A stretch of DNA of 64,000 nt from NCBI GenBank assembly GCA_008933995.1, contig WARS01000033.1, positions 3,779,813 through 3,843,812 on the forward strand, in the 5' to 3' direction. How positions within the stretch are numbered: the stretch's first letter is position 1; each line of letters opens with the position of its first letter. The notes beneath the pieces are model-generated. The model made no database searches. It was not told where the DNA came from and saw nothing but the letters and a program-made list of their open reading frames with translations. The DNA comes from Datnioides undecimradiatus. Lineage: Eukaryota > Chordata > Actinopteri > Lobotiformes > Datnioididae. A program made the position numbers and the translations under genes. Below are positions 1 to 29,122 of the stretch, piece by piece.

Positions 1-3000
1 GCGTTTTCACCCCAACAACGGGATCCCGCGCGTCAAGTCGGCATAAACGCACCGCCACATTCCGGCGAGCAGACGGCAAGTTTCATTATCGAGCATGTTC
101 TGTGCTCCGGAGCAGCTTCACGCTGTCGCTCCATCAACGGACTGGCAGCAGTGTTGAAGCGTGAAGGTTTAGATCCGGTTCCATCACAACACATGTCACA
201 TATTAGAGTCATGTGCTGCCCTTCATAGCTAGGCTGAACTTATCCACAACTGCACTTCATACCACAAAACCTGTGGTAGCAGCTTTGATCCCACATTTAT
301 CTGTTTCCCGCCTTATTTTGTGCTTTCGACATGGATTCTTTTCCTGCCAGCCGTAGCTAAGCGAGTCACTACCTGAGGCTGTAGCAATAAACCAGCTTTA
401 ATCTACACCACACTGCATAAAAAGTATAATTTCATGTCTGTCAGGATAGAATATTTTGTGAAATTATACTGAAACTCCTGTCAAAACAACAAAAAATGCT
501 GTTTTCATTCGTTCAAGGGTGATTTTAACTGATAATAACGCACTTGTGTGATTATCACTCTGTGAAAATCTCATGCTGTTGCAGCCCCATTGTTCTCAGA
601 GGTTGTGGAGAATCACAGGTGATGCCAGCTCTACTGCTCATCTTCACATTCACCAAAGAGATGAGCCTAAAACCAAGGTAGAAATATTATATCACTCAAG
701 GACTGAGGGTCAGTTTAGTTGCTGTGTGTCCCGCGAGTTCAGAGTGTATTTCTGCTGGCTGTCCTCTGAGGGACGGGACTGCGCGCTGTATAAACACCTG
801 CCTAAGAATGAATATAGAAGACTTGCAGAGTTTCAAGCAATCTGCATTTTCAAACACATTTCGCATAAAAATAAGAAACCCTAACTCCGGAAAGACTGAA
901 TCTTTTAGCGAATCCCTCTGAGGAGGCCACCCAAACTGTGAAAAAGTGAGAAGCGCAGATTGTTACGTTCGTTATGGTATAATCAAATATACTTAAACGT
1001 TAGGTAGAGCGTCTCCGGGGGAAGCCCTCCTTTGAAGCACAGTAGCACACATCACTGAAAACACACAGTCTCTGCTCAGGCAGAAATATCAATTTGGGGT
1101 TTTAAGAGAAAGGCTGCGAATTTAGTCACGGCCACACACATGTGGGGGCTGTAATGAAACAAGGCCTCCCTATGTGAGACTTGGCCAGCGCATGAAAGAG
1201 CAACATTAAGTCTTGTCCTCTCCTGGGCTGGCGAGGACATTCCTGAGATAACTGGCAGAGTCTCGCAGCTCCAAGGAGTCACTAAAGGAGAGGGAGGAGG
1301 ACGGTGGGTCAGCAAGTCTAAGACCAACAACATGCAGGCCTATCCCAGATCGGAGTGGCCTGATAATACGCAGCCGTCTTGGGTGGACGGTCACATATTA
1401 CAGATTCCGTGCACACGAGTTCTTCAAAGTCAGCGTGGAAAACAAACAAACTTCTGTGATGCCATAAACAGATAAAAAGTGGGGTTCTTATCGAAGCCAA
1501 GTTCAGATAAGAAAGGCCGTTTCTTTTTCGAAACATTACTCTGCAGGGGCTGATAAATATTCCAGCAACAATTCAAGGTCTGTTTATAGCATGTGCAGTA
1601 AAATGGGATCCGTGAAACTGTAGTTTTACAGGCCTGCTGGCTGCCGGTGAGCTCCACTGAGAGCAAGGCAGACCCAAAGGCTGTATTAATCTCGGCCATC
1701 CTGAGGGTCTGACAGCCCCTGCTGCACTCCTGGTTGCGGCTACAAGGGCGCAGTAACATATCAGCGCCTGCTGAGGCTCATGCAGCAGCTCAGTCAAACC
1801 TGTCAGGCAGTGAGCTGACGAGGCAGAAACCCGGTGGAATCAGCCGGCCAACGACTCGCTCAACAAACAACGCTTTTCTGTTACGCTGATTGTTCTCATA
1901 ATAGAATGCAGCCCGCTGGGAAACTAATCAAGGGTGCCTTTGCACAGAAATGGATGCGTTCCAGTTAAAAATACTCGTTTACTGGATCCAAACCTGTTTA
2001 CTTCTCCCACTTGTGCTGCTCTGGGATCAGTGCAGGAGAAGTGCTTGTCTGTGTTGCACCAAGCCTGTAAAACCTGTTCACAGTGAGCCCCAAAGGGGAA
2101 GCATACCACAGATGAAGCGTGTCGGGGCAGAAGAGTCACACACACACACACAAAAATGCATAGAATAACTATGAAATATGAGACTTTCTCTTTCTACAAA
2201 GAGAGAGATTCATACTCCAGTGTCTGGAGGGGACTGCCCTGCGGCAGATTTACTGATCAAGGTAACCTGAGAAGGGCCCGAACCCTCCAGGGAGCATCTA
2301 CCTGTGCTGCTCTGACTCACTGCCCGGCTGACTCCGGGAAGGAGGGAGGACCGGACTGCTCTGACAACAGCAAACTCATGTTGACACAACAAGTGCACAT
2401 TTTGCACGCACAATATCCTTTTTGTATTATTAATTCAATATGAGTTCTAATATTATGATATCAAACAAAAGATGTGTCTATCCTGACTAGATGCATCAAT
2501 AGTAACTTATATTCTGCATCTTGGGACTGAATATTGGCACGGTCCTGTCTGTTGTTTTTATTCCTTTAAATCCAGGCTTGACTACCTGAGCGGGACCGAG
2601 CTGCAAACAGACACGCCCTTTGTAAAGAGAGGACTGATGCAGGCAGGACGCAGGGGGAGGAGGAGGAATGGAGAGGAGGACTGGAAGGAGCATGGGTGGA
2701 GTGAGGGTTCGAGCCTCTTGCAAAGAAGTGGGGGCCAACCTGACGGACTGGTTAGTGTCTGTGTTAAGTCTTCTGCCAGTAATCCTGAGGGATCTGTGAT
2801 GGCTGTGTGTGGACACACTTGGTTGGGTAAGACATTAACCTGCCTCTGCGAAGAACTGGTCTAATTTCCAGGTAGTGGCACTTACATATGATGCACATGA
2901 CATGATACAAACAATTTCTCTAATGAGTGGCATTAAAAACTAAATACCCTGAGAATTGACTCAAGTCATTCATTTTGGACCCAGGTGAAAATCAACAAGT

Positions 3001-3543
3001 CCCAAGTCAAGTTCCAATTGAAGACCAACATGTCTCAAGTCAAATCCCAAGTAAAGACCAACAAGTCCCAAGCCAAGCCCACATGAAGACCAACATGGTC
3101 CTAATCCAACTCCCCAGTCAAAACCAACAAGTCCCAAGTTAGGTCACAAGTCAGATCCAACAAGTCCCAACCCAAATCCCAAGGCAAGACCAACAAGTTT
3201 CAGGTCTGAGTCCTCAACTTTGTGTGTAGAGTCTTAAACAGAGCGTTAAAAAGTCATTAAACATCCATTACAAGAGTCAGGTGCTTAAGTTGAGTCTAAA
3301 GGCATCACATTCAGGATTTAAGCTCTGTCATTACTACCTAAAACTGTTTCACAAATAAGAGACAAAGTCAGAAGAACGTCCCTGACTGTGACCTCACAGT
3401 GGACGGCCTGGGACCAAAGAAAGATAATTTAATGTATAACATAGAAGCTGAACTTTAAAATGATTAAGCTATAGCAAAATTGAATGGTTTTGCCATAAAC
3501 AAATTGTAAGATAAACTAGCGTGCGACGCTCTCTGCGGCTTAC
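1..3543 (-). other. kif13 intron 2 (partial)
   Basis: No further KIF13 exon was recognised to the left edge on the minus strand, and the open frames here are short and unlike kinesin. The stretch holds a 33-bp tandem repeat at 2991-3210 and a short CA run near 2139-2153. The rest looks like ordinary intron. Confidence 0.6.
2991..3210. repeat. 33-bp minisatellite, about seven copies
   Basis: Copies of a unit starting ACCAACAAGTCCCAAGTCAA begin at about 2991, 3024, 3057, 3089, 3123, 3156 and 3189. The spacing is therefore 32-34 bases throughout. Inside each unit an AAGTC/CAAGTC submotif is itself repeated. The array lies in kif13 intron 2. Copies are diverged, so the array is not young. Confidence 0.85.
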
Positions 3544-3637
3544 CGGGGGTCTCCTTTGTTCATGGTGGTGATGGCTGGATGCAGGACTGTCTGGTTGCCC
3601 TCCATCTCCACCACACATTTTGTCTTTAGGTCTTTTT
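3544..3637 (-). CDS. kif13b: kif13 coding exon 2
   Basis: Begins after the acceptor TTTAG (3639-3638) and completes the split Glu codon. It encodes the early motor-domain loop with KTKCVVEMEG and ends before GTAAGC at 3543, leaving two bases of an Arg codon. The next exon is not in the window. Confidence 0.84.
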
Positions 3638-4735
3638 CTAAACGGAGCAGAGGTCAAAGAGAAAAGAGATGTGTTTTAGTGTTAACGGGAAAAATAAGCC
3701 TTTCCCTGCAGCGCAGCACTGCTGACAGGTGAGGGGTGCCTGGCTTTCAGACCAGAGGAAAGATGTGAAGGTGCGTTTGCAAATGCACTCTCTTCAAATA
3801 GTTTGAAGAGCGTGTATGCACTCGTCATCATAACTTTCCCTTGCAGTCACTGACAACTCTCACCACAGGACAGCTGGTGGCATACGCTTGTGTGTGTGCC
3901 AGGTCCTCGTGATCGTAAGTCAAACGGCCCAACATAGAGAGGCAGGAAGTAGTTTTATTGATGGTGATTCAGCCGGGACTTGCCTGTGCAAACATCAGAA
4001 CCAATTAACTACTCCCTGAGCAGATAGTGAGGAAAAGCAGGGTCACAGCTTCTCTTCCTCATTCCTACCTACAGTAGAAGGTGGAGACAGCGCTGGAACT
4101 TCCTGTCAGAGCAGGAATGAGGGCACAGGCGTCATGAGATTTCACTATTAACGTTTAATTTTCAAAAGCGTTATAGGCCAATGCGGGAACACTTTGTAAA
4201 AGTGATATATTTCACTAGATTAAACATATGTTTAACTAAGTGTGACCCTTCGTTCCTGATCAGCTGTTGTCAAACATATTAAGGCCAGTGAAAGTGCATT
4301 ACACATGTCACTGTGCACGCATTTCGATCCCTTTCCAGTCAGGATCTGATGTCACTGTCCCGTCCATATTTTTCCATTTCCACTCCCACTGCACTTCAGC
4401 CAAAACCTTTCTGAAGTGGGGCAAAATAGCCCTTTTCATAGCCTGACGGGGAAAAACAAACCCTGTAAAACACAGGAATGAAGCTTCTATTGTTTGAGGA
4501 AAACAACAAATTAACCCCTGGCTTCACAAACCGAGGGGCTGCTGAGATCCCTCTGGAGCTGGGCAGAGATTTGTCTGACCTGTGAAACAGAGTAATGAGT
4601 GTCTGTAGGGTCCACTTCCTAACTGCCAAGTGACTGTCACAAGGTTTGTGTGACATTGTACTCACCTCTTCTGTTCATTGGGCGCACACGAACAGCGACC
4701 TTTACATTGGAGACACTGGGGCTGTTGTCATCCAT
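3544..4735 (-). CDS. kif13b: Kinesin-3 motor of KIF13 type (probably kif13b), first two coding exons, partial gene
   Basis: Kinesin-3 motors walk along microtubules carrying vesicle cargo, and KIF13 members transport PIP3- and receptor-bearing vesicles. Only the extreme N-terminus of the motor domain is here. Coding exon 1 is 4666-4735 and exon 2 is 3544-3637; the rest lies left of the window. Residues 1-23 end in KVAVRVRPMNRR, the first beta strand of the kinesin motor. Exon 2 continues EKDLKTKCVVEMEGNQTVLH and ends NKGDP plus a split Arg codon. The start ATG sits in a near-perfect context (GCACCATGG). Both junctions are clean: donor GTGAGT after exon 1, acceptor TTTAG before exon 2, donor GTAAGC after it. 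The KGDPR ending resembles KIF13B, whereas the EMEGNQTVLH stretch also resembles KIF13A, so the B assignment leans on linkage to elp3, pnoc and znf395. The protein begins with a few more residues (MDDNSPSVSN) than the mammalian forms as I remember them. Confidence 0.83.
3638..4665 (-). other. kif13 intron 1
   Basis: About 1.03 kb between the two recognised coding exons, bounded by GTGAGT and TTTAG on the minus strand. No repeat or RNA gene was recognised in it. Confidence 0.7.
4666..4735 (-). CDS. kif13b: kif13 coding exon 1
   Basis: Encodes residues 1-23 and the first base of codon 24. ATG is at 4735-4733 on the minus strand with A at -3 and G at +4. The donor GTGAGT begins at 4665. The 5' UTR extends toward 5 kb and its limit cannot be fixed. 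Confidence 0.85.
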
Positions 4736-5853
4736 GGTGCCACCTGACCTGTCGCAAATGAATGAATGAATCCAAGCGATACCGCGTATACTTTAAGTAT
4801 CTCTATGTGATCTAAAATCTTATAAAATCTCGCAGACGTTTAAATGCAACTTTATTTATCCGAGTTACACCTGAACACAACCTTTATATTTGTACCGACA
4901 GCTTCTTTGCGCGAGACGCAGGTCCCTTTGTATAAACACGTTAAGACATGGATTCCTGCCTATTATAACATAACTCACGCTTAAACACAACTCTAAATAG
5001 CTTGAAAAAAAAACTTCCGTTAAGACGCAACAAACTAAAGTACAAACTCTACTGTTAATAGCTGTGAACACACCGTGTGAAAGACGCGCAGTTGTTTCCC
5101 TGTCCGACGCCCACTGGCACCTTTAAGTATACACAGCAGCTAGCCTGGGACGCTAACGAGAGCTGGAGGACAGCAAACAGAGAAAGAGAGGGGTCAAATG
5201 TTTTCACAGTGCCCTCTGATAAATGTAACTGACCCCAGTACAGTGCACTCTGTCAACCCGGGTCGCGTTGTAAATCTTGGAATCACTCACGGCAATGCAC
5301 GGTTCATTCCCTAGGCTCTTCCACCTGTTGCATTTCCTGAAACTTCCCGCAGAGATCAGTCAAGCCATGTCGGCTCGCAGCTAAGGGGATTTGCCGTGAG
5401 CTTTACTGAGCTTCCAAGTTCCCAAGTTGCGCTCAGCTGTGCACGCGCCTGCACACTCGGTTTGAAAGGGGATTCAGCGCCACGGCGTGGATCCACATTC
5501 CTTACAAGTCCGTGTTTTTCCCCGAGAAGGCATTCGTCCAAAACATGTTCAGAAAAATAGAATAAAATATTCACAGGTAATGCCAACTAAACTGATACAA
5601 CATAGGTAAACCCGTGGTCCTGTTTTACTATTGAATCCTTTGAGAAACTTCAATAATTAGCTCTTAAATACAGGAAAACCCGCGTTTACGCCATTTTACG
5701 ACAGTTTCCATTGCTGTGCGACAGAAGCCGCGTTTCGACGCAACGTGGAGTTGTTTACTACCTCTGACAGCTCTCTCGTGTGAAAAAACCTGATGTAATT
5801 CTTCAAACCCGCATTCACCCGTTGGAAATTGTTTTTTGCCTATAAAGGAAGAA
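4736..5853. promoter_or_regulatory. Head-to-head promoter interval between kif13 and elp3
   Basis: The two start codons point away from each other and are 1.12 kb apart, so this interval must hold both 5' UTRs and both promoters. It has many CpG dinucleotides (for example around 5090-5110, 5260-5290, 5420-5490 and 5685-5750) compared with the flanking introns. No properly placed TATA box was found for either gene; the TATAAAGG at 5841-5848 lies too close to the elp3 ATG to act as one. A CpG-type, possibly shared promoter is inferred. Confidence 0.55.
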
Positions 5854-24377
<18,524 letters not shown>

Positions 24378-25306
24378 ACCAGGACAGCGGATTTATCAGT
24401 GGAAACAGACGCTCACACTTTTGTTTTTTTTACATCCCAGACGACACCCTCAGAGCAGCGTCTGCAGTTTGTTTGGTGAAAGCTGTTGTGTTTCTGCAGC
24501 ATCAGGGGAGATAATGGTGGACTTTAACACTCCTCTCTCTTTATCTGCCGCACGCCGGCCAGCGCTGTTGCATCTCCTCCACCTTGCGTAGATAAGGAGA
24601 CGGCATGGGGAACAAAGTAAAGTTATTTGGGAAGAAGCCAGAGCATCTTGTGGAAAAAGGGGGTTTGGGTTCAGTTTGAGATGCAGGTATCTTCACTGCC
24701 GCAGTTAAGGAAGTTTAAGAAAGGTTGAGTTTTAGATTTGTTCCTTTAAACAGGGACTAAAACACACAAACAATAACACGCTGGTATTTTTAGCTTTCCA
24801 CGTCGAAACAAAGGTTGTCCCACCAGTGCCTTGCCAATGAACTCTGTTTCAGCGAGCAGCTCTGACTCAGTCTGACAAGGAACGAGAGAACGATCCAGCT
24901 GAGGTATTTTTAATTTGACTCTAATGTTCCACGTCTGAACGTCTAGGTGTCCCTCCCATCGTTTCTGTGTTTGTTCGTCTGGGATGAGAAACCTGTTTAG
25001 CACCACGGTTTGAGTTAATCATGTTGATGCTGCAATTAAATAGGAAAGCCATTATGAGTCAAGCGTTCATTAATGGTTGGCAGTGGATGAATGAACAGTG
25101 GGAAGCGTCCTCGCTGGGCAGCCGTTGTGTAATTGCACAATTTTGATTTATAGGGCAGGAAATTGAATATTAGTGTTACGTAAATTGCTTTTTAAAGCCC
25201 CACAGTTAATCCTGTTTCTTGTTTTGCGGTCATGCATTCTTGGACTTCACGGATTCTGGTAAATTCCAGATGTCGAACGCATCGCTTGACCATTTTTGTC
25301 TCCAAC

Positions 25307-25312
25307 AATAAA
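25307..25312 (+). terminator. elp3: Candidate elp3 poly(A) signal AATAAA
   Basis: First canonical AATAAA after the elp3 stop, 930 bases downstream. The variant ATTAAA at 25035-25040 is an alternative. Confidence 0.4.
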
Positions 25313-26319
25313 GTATGTTCCAGGGTCCCGCTTTGTGGGAGAAGTTCTTGATGCTGCACGGCATTTCAGTAATTAAACCTAAATGACAGAACAGCCAAAA
25401 AGGTTTAAGCCTCCCAAGAAAGGTCACGCCGTAAGAGCGGCTCCTATAATGTATTCCCCAAGGTCAAGGGTGCCGGCCCCTGCAGGAGACCCCAGATGAT
25501 TGCCCTATGAGAGTGTTTCACTGGCTCATTTGACACAGCCTTTCCAATTACATCTCCATCAGTTACGTGTCTATTGAACATTGACCGAATGCTGTGTTCA
25601 GCCACACTGTTACTGGAAAGGGTTTGTCATTTGAGAAATAGCTCGCAATAAAGCGCAAAAGGCTCACGCGGTAACCTATGTCTCATATAGAATCCCAACC
25701 ACACGGGGCAACTGAAGCCGAGCCGCCACGCGTAATTTCCTGGATGCGGCCCCTGTGTCGTGACTGCGCTGAGCTGCGCCTCGTGTCGGTGTTGCAGTCC
25801 TCCTGACGCATCGAGCAATAGGCCACGCTCAGGCTCTCTCTCCACGCTCGCTCACTCCTGCTATCTGTTGTGAAATCTGAGAGGACTCCCCCCCCCCCCC
25901 TCCGCTCGTGCTCGCCGAGTCTGTGCCGAGCTGATTTGGGCTGTGGGGGAGGCAGAGTTTGCTCTAATCCTCACTGCAACACGGGCGGCAGCATAGCAAG
26001 TTCAGTTAAACAATCCTGAAGTGAAGACTACAGGACCTGTCTACAGCAATTACCCGAGCAGAAGAGGAGGAAAAAGGATGCAGGTGTGTTGATGCTGAAC
26101 ATATTCTCCCATTTCCCCGAGTCCGCTCATTGTTTAACTTCACTCCTTTGTTACAAGTGATACCACAGCTCATCATCAGTCTCAGTTTACGCTAATTAAA
26201 ATTAAAAAAAAAAATAGATACCTAATTGCACCAGACACCACTTTTGGTCACCTTAGTCAGTGTGAAGTGTCGACAAGCCAGCGTAGCAAAGACATCAATC
26301 AGACCGACTCAGCAAACCT

Positions 26320-26520
26320 GCCTTATAATTTAGTACAAACGTTCTTGGTCCCCAGAGGATGAACACCGTTCATTCAGCGCCACCATCAGGACAACAATTC
26401 AGTTTTGTGCTTAATGCAAATGTTAGTATGCGACCAGGCTATGAATGCACTTTACATCTACCAAGTGTTAGCATCGTCACTGAGCATTTTATCTCCACTG
26501 TGCCTTAAATGCCGTGTTGT
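26320..26520 (+). repeat. Short copy of a teleost interspersed repeat (family shared with 38.2 and 48.6 kb)
   Basis: It contains GGTCCCCAGAGGATGAA, CAGCGCCACCATCAGGACAA, AATGCAAATGTTAGTATGCG and GTTAGCATCGTCACTGAGCA. These are characteristic parts of an abundant percomorph repeat rich in GTTAGCATG. The copy is truncated by internal deletion. Confidence 0.6.
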
Positions 26521-27586
26521 TCATCCCAGTGGCCCAACATCAGACATGGAGCCGACCTCCTGTGACCCAGGAGGCCTCGTGTTTTGAATCAAACTCATCC
26601 TTTCGAGAGCCAAATGACGACTCAGCTCCTGACTGTCTAAATTCAAGTCATTTCCATCCCCAGCGGACCTTGAACGGATCATTCTTGCCTTCATTTCACC
26701 CCGCGGAGGTTACTGTGGCGCCCTTTATTGTTGCGTTAGTCAGAAAACCATCTCTCAACTTCAGCTCGCTGAAAATGCAGCTGCCGGGCGTTCGGTCATC
26801 TCCACCTCTCCCATCCTTCACTGAGTTTCTGTAGGTTTAAGAATTGATTTGGAGATTTTGTGGCTGATGTCTAAAGCTGTGCGGGGCACGGGCTCCAGAC
26901 TGTTATTTCTAACTTGCTCTTCCCCTGTGAGCCTGAGGCCCTCACTTTTCATCCCTCCAGGCCTCTTTTAAATCTTGCCTGAAAGGCGTTTCACCTATGG
27001 GTGCTATATAAACTACATTATTGACTCTAATTGTGAAAAACGGGACTAACGCAGACTGCAGAAGGTTTAGGGTTACGTATGAATGTACGATTATGAAGTC
27101 AAATGGCATTGTTCATCTACACGTGGGCGTGTAAGTACTGTATCAAGACAGAATTAAACTAATGGCATCATCTCCTCAATCCCTCACAAAGTCGCACATC
27201 CAAACCCCAAACTTCTCTGCCATCAGTTCCTCTACACTCTCGAGAAGTGATCGGGTCAGAAGTCGGCTGAGTGAGCTATTGGCTGGCCAGCGGAGCGTGG
27301 GGACTCACTCAGCAGTAAAGGTCACAGATCTATCACAGACAACCTCATTGAGCCGGGAGCAGAGGGGTTAGGTGAGCTAACATCGCTACCTTAAATCTGC
27401 ACCCTGAAGTCTGTCACATGGCAGAGACGCTGCTGAGCTCAGGTGTGTTAACACAAGCTCAGCCTGAGAGCGTGACTGCTTTTATATTCATTTCATTTAT
27501 TTTATTATAGTTATGAAGGTTTGTTGTAGGTCGCGATTCCAAATTCAACAGAAACACAGAGTCCTTTAAAATTTTTAAATTTCAGA

Positions 27587-27592
27587 TTTATT
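27587..27592 (-). terminator. Candidate poly(A) signal for the kinase gene
   Basis: Minus-strand AATAAA about 1.29 kb after the kinase stop. The minus-strand ATTAAA at 27737-27742 is a nearer variant. Confidence 0.35.
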
Positions 27593-28877
27593 TAAATGTG
27601 TTGTGTGCAATATCCAAAGACATTCTGAAACAAGTAGTCCTCTGAGATATGAAAGGTCAATGACTAAGACTGATGACCAGTAATAAATGCTGTGGACCCA
27701 GCATGGATATGATCAGCCACAATCCTAATGCCTCGCTTTAATTTCCTGTCCACGAGAGGGAGGGTATATTAGTGATCGTTAGTCACACCGAGCGTCGCGC
27801 CGCTCGCGTGCGGGGCTCGCGGAGAAGCTCGCGCTGTGACGCGAGTTTGACCCAACTTTTGAAATTCTTTGAGAAAAAAAGAAATATTGCGTGACAACGT
27901 TGCAGACAAAATGACAGATCGTGTTTTAGAACAAGAAAAGCTTACACAGAGACATTTTTCAAGTCATTTAAATTCAAGTGTCAAGCGAATACGAAATACA
28001 TCTCTCTGAAGTATTAAAATTAAATACACTGACAGCAGAAGAAGCACAGACGTGTGAAGTGTAAAGTTTCTGTTATTGCGTGGAAAGTTTCTTGTTTTAG
28101 CTGGATTAAGTATATTAATGTCCAGTGTGCAGGCTCCCACATTACCACAGACACCTGTTGCGGTGTCAGTAAGACTTTAAGGCAGTATTCATCACAGGAC
28201 TACTGCTCTGGATTGCATTAAACCACCCGAACGTGTTTTCATTTGTCACTTTACATACTTAAGACGCCTGGAAGCCGAGTGGACCGTCAGATCTGTGCTA
28301 CATCAGTGCGGTGGAACTGTTGGAGAAGAATTAAACGTTAGCTGCGCTTCTCAACAGGCACGAGGCTCGGTGTTCCACAAATCAAGTCCAAATGAACACC
28401 TGGAGTAAAGCTGGGACGGTGCAGTCAGAGGAAAAGGGGCGGCGGCAGTCATCCCTTCATCTCAGTCTCATACGAATGCTAAAATTGACTTTCTATGTCA
28501 AACGTTCAGGGTCCAAGCAACAGCATGGGGCTTATCTCAAATACAGCCTGAGTGAGTCCCACTAGATCTCTATATGGACTTTGATTGAACTGATAAATAA
28601 CATTGTGTGCTTTGTCCGGCGGGCCTCTTCCCTTTACTTCAGCGTCCCTCTCTGTGTTTTCCTGCACACTTTGTGAATCCGGCCTCTGTCTGCAACAAAA
28701 AGAGCACCTGCAGTCTCATGTAATCATCCATATTTCTCCTCCCCGCTTCCCTGCAGCAGCAAAGTGGCTATTGCTTACACATGTAAGAGGCAGTGCAGTC
28801 AGGGGGTCCACAGTCAATATGTCCATGTAGTGGCTATAGTGGTAATAGCCATTATGGTCTCTTAAGCCCACTTTGTG

Positions 28878-29122
28878 TCAGTGGGAGTCCTCTTTCAGAG
28901 CAGAGCGCACTCTGGCCTCCAGCTGCTCCGCCGGCGGCCGGGCATCCGGATCCGAGGCCAGCATGTCTAAAAGCACAGTGCACATGGCTGGACCGGGAGG
29001 GGGCGGCAGCGGGGGCGCTCTCTTAAACTTCATCGGGATGCACAGCTGGAGCTCGGCGTTCTCCCACAGAGCTTCCCCAAGCGGCATTAACCAGCCCAAG
29101 CGACCCTTACACACGTAGGCAC
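28878..29122 (-). CDS. Kinase exon 3 (C-lobe end, stop)
   Basis: Acceptor CCTCTTTAG. It encodes GAYVCKGRLGWLMPLGEALW, a proline run (APPLPPPPGP) and the final helix region DMLASDPDARPPAEQLEARV, ending KEDSH then stop. DPDARP corresponds to the conserved Arg-containing motif near the end of kinase domains. Confidence 0.92.

Larger units (their letters stand above)
24378..28877. other. elp3 3' UTR, intergenic DNA, and 3' UTR of the kinase gene
   Basis: The two genes are tail to tail with 4.5 kb between stop codons. Candidate elp3 poly(A) signals are ATTAAA 25035-25040 and AATAAA 25307-25312. The kinase candidate is AATAAA on the minus strand at 27587-27592. A C-run lies at 25888-25900, a repeat copy at about 26320-26520, and a short CpG-dense cluster at 27785-27845. 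No further gene was recognised. Confidence 0.55.

Noticed and set aside
2991-3210. Regularly spaced repeats that might suggest a CRISPR array
   Set aside because: Repeats are tandem without unique spacers, diverged, and sit in a vertebrate intron.
3544-4735. Assignment of the left gene to KIF1 rather than KIF13
   Set aside because: The KVAVRVRPMNRRE start and TKCVVEMEGNQTVLH match KIF13; KIF1 members have FNSRE and a different following loop.
5841-5848. TATAAAGG as an elp3 TATA box
   Set aside because: It lies about six bases before the ATG, leaving no room for a start site and 5' UTR.
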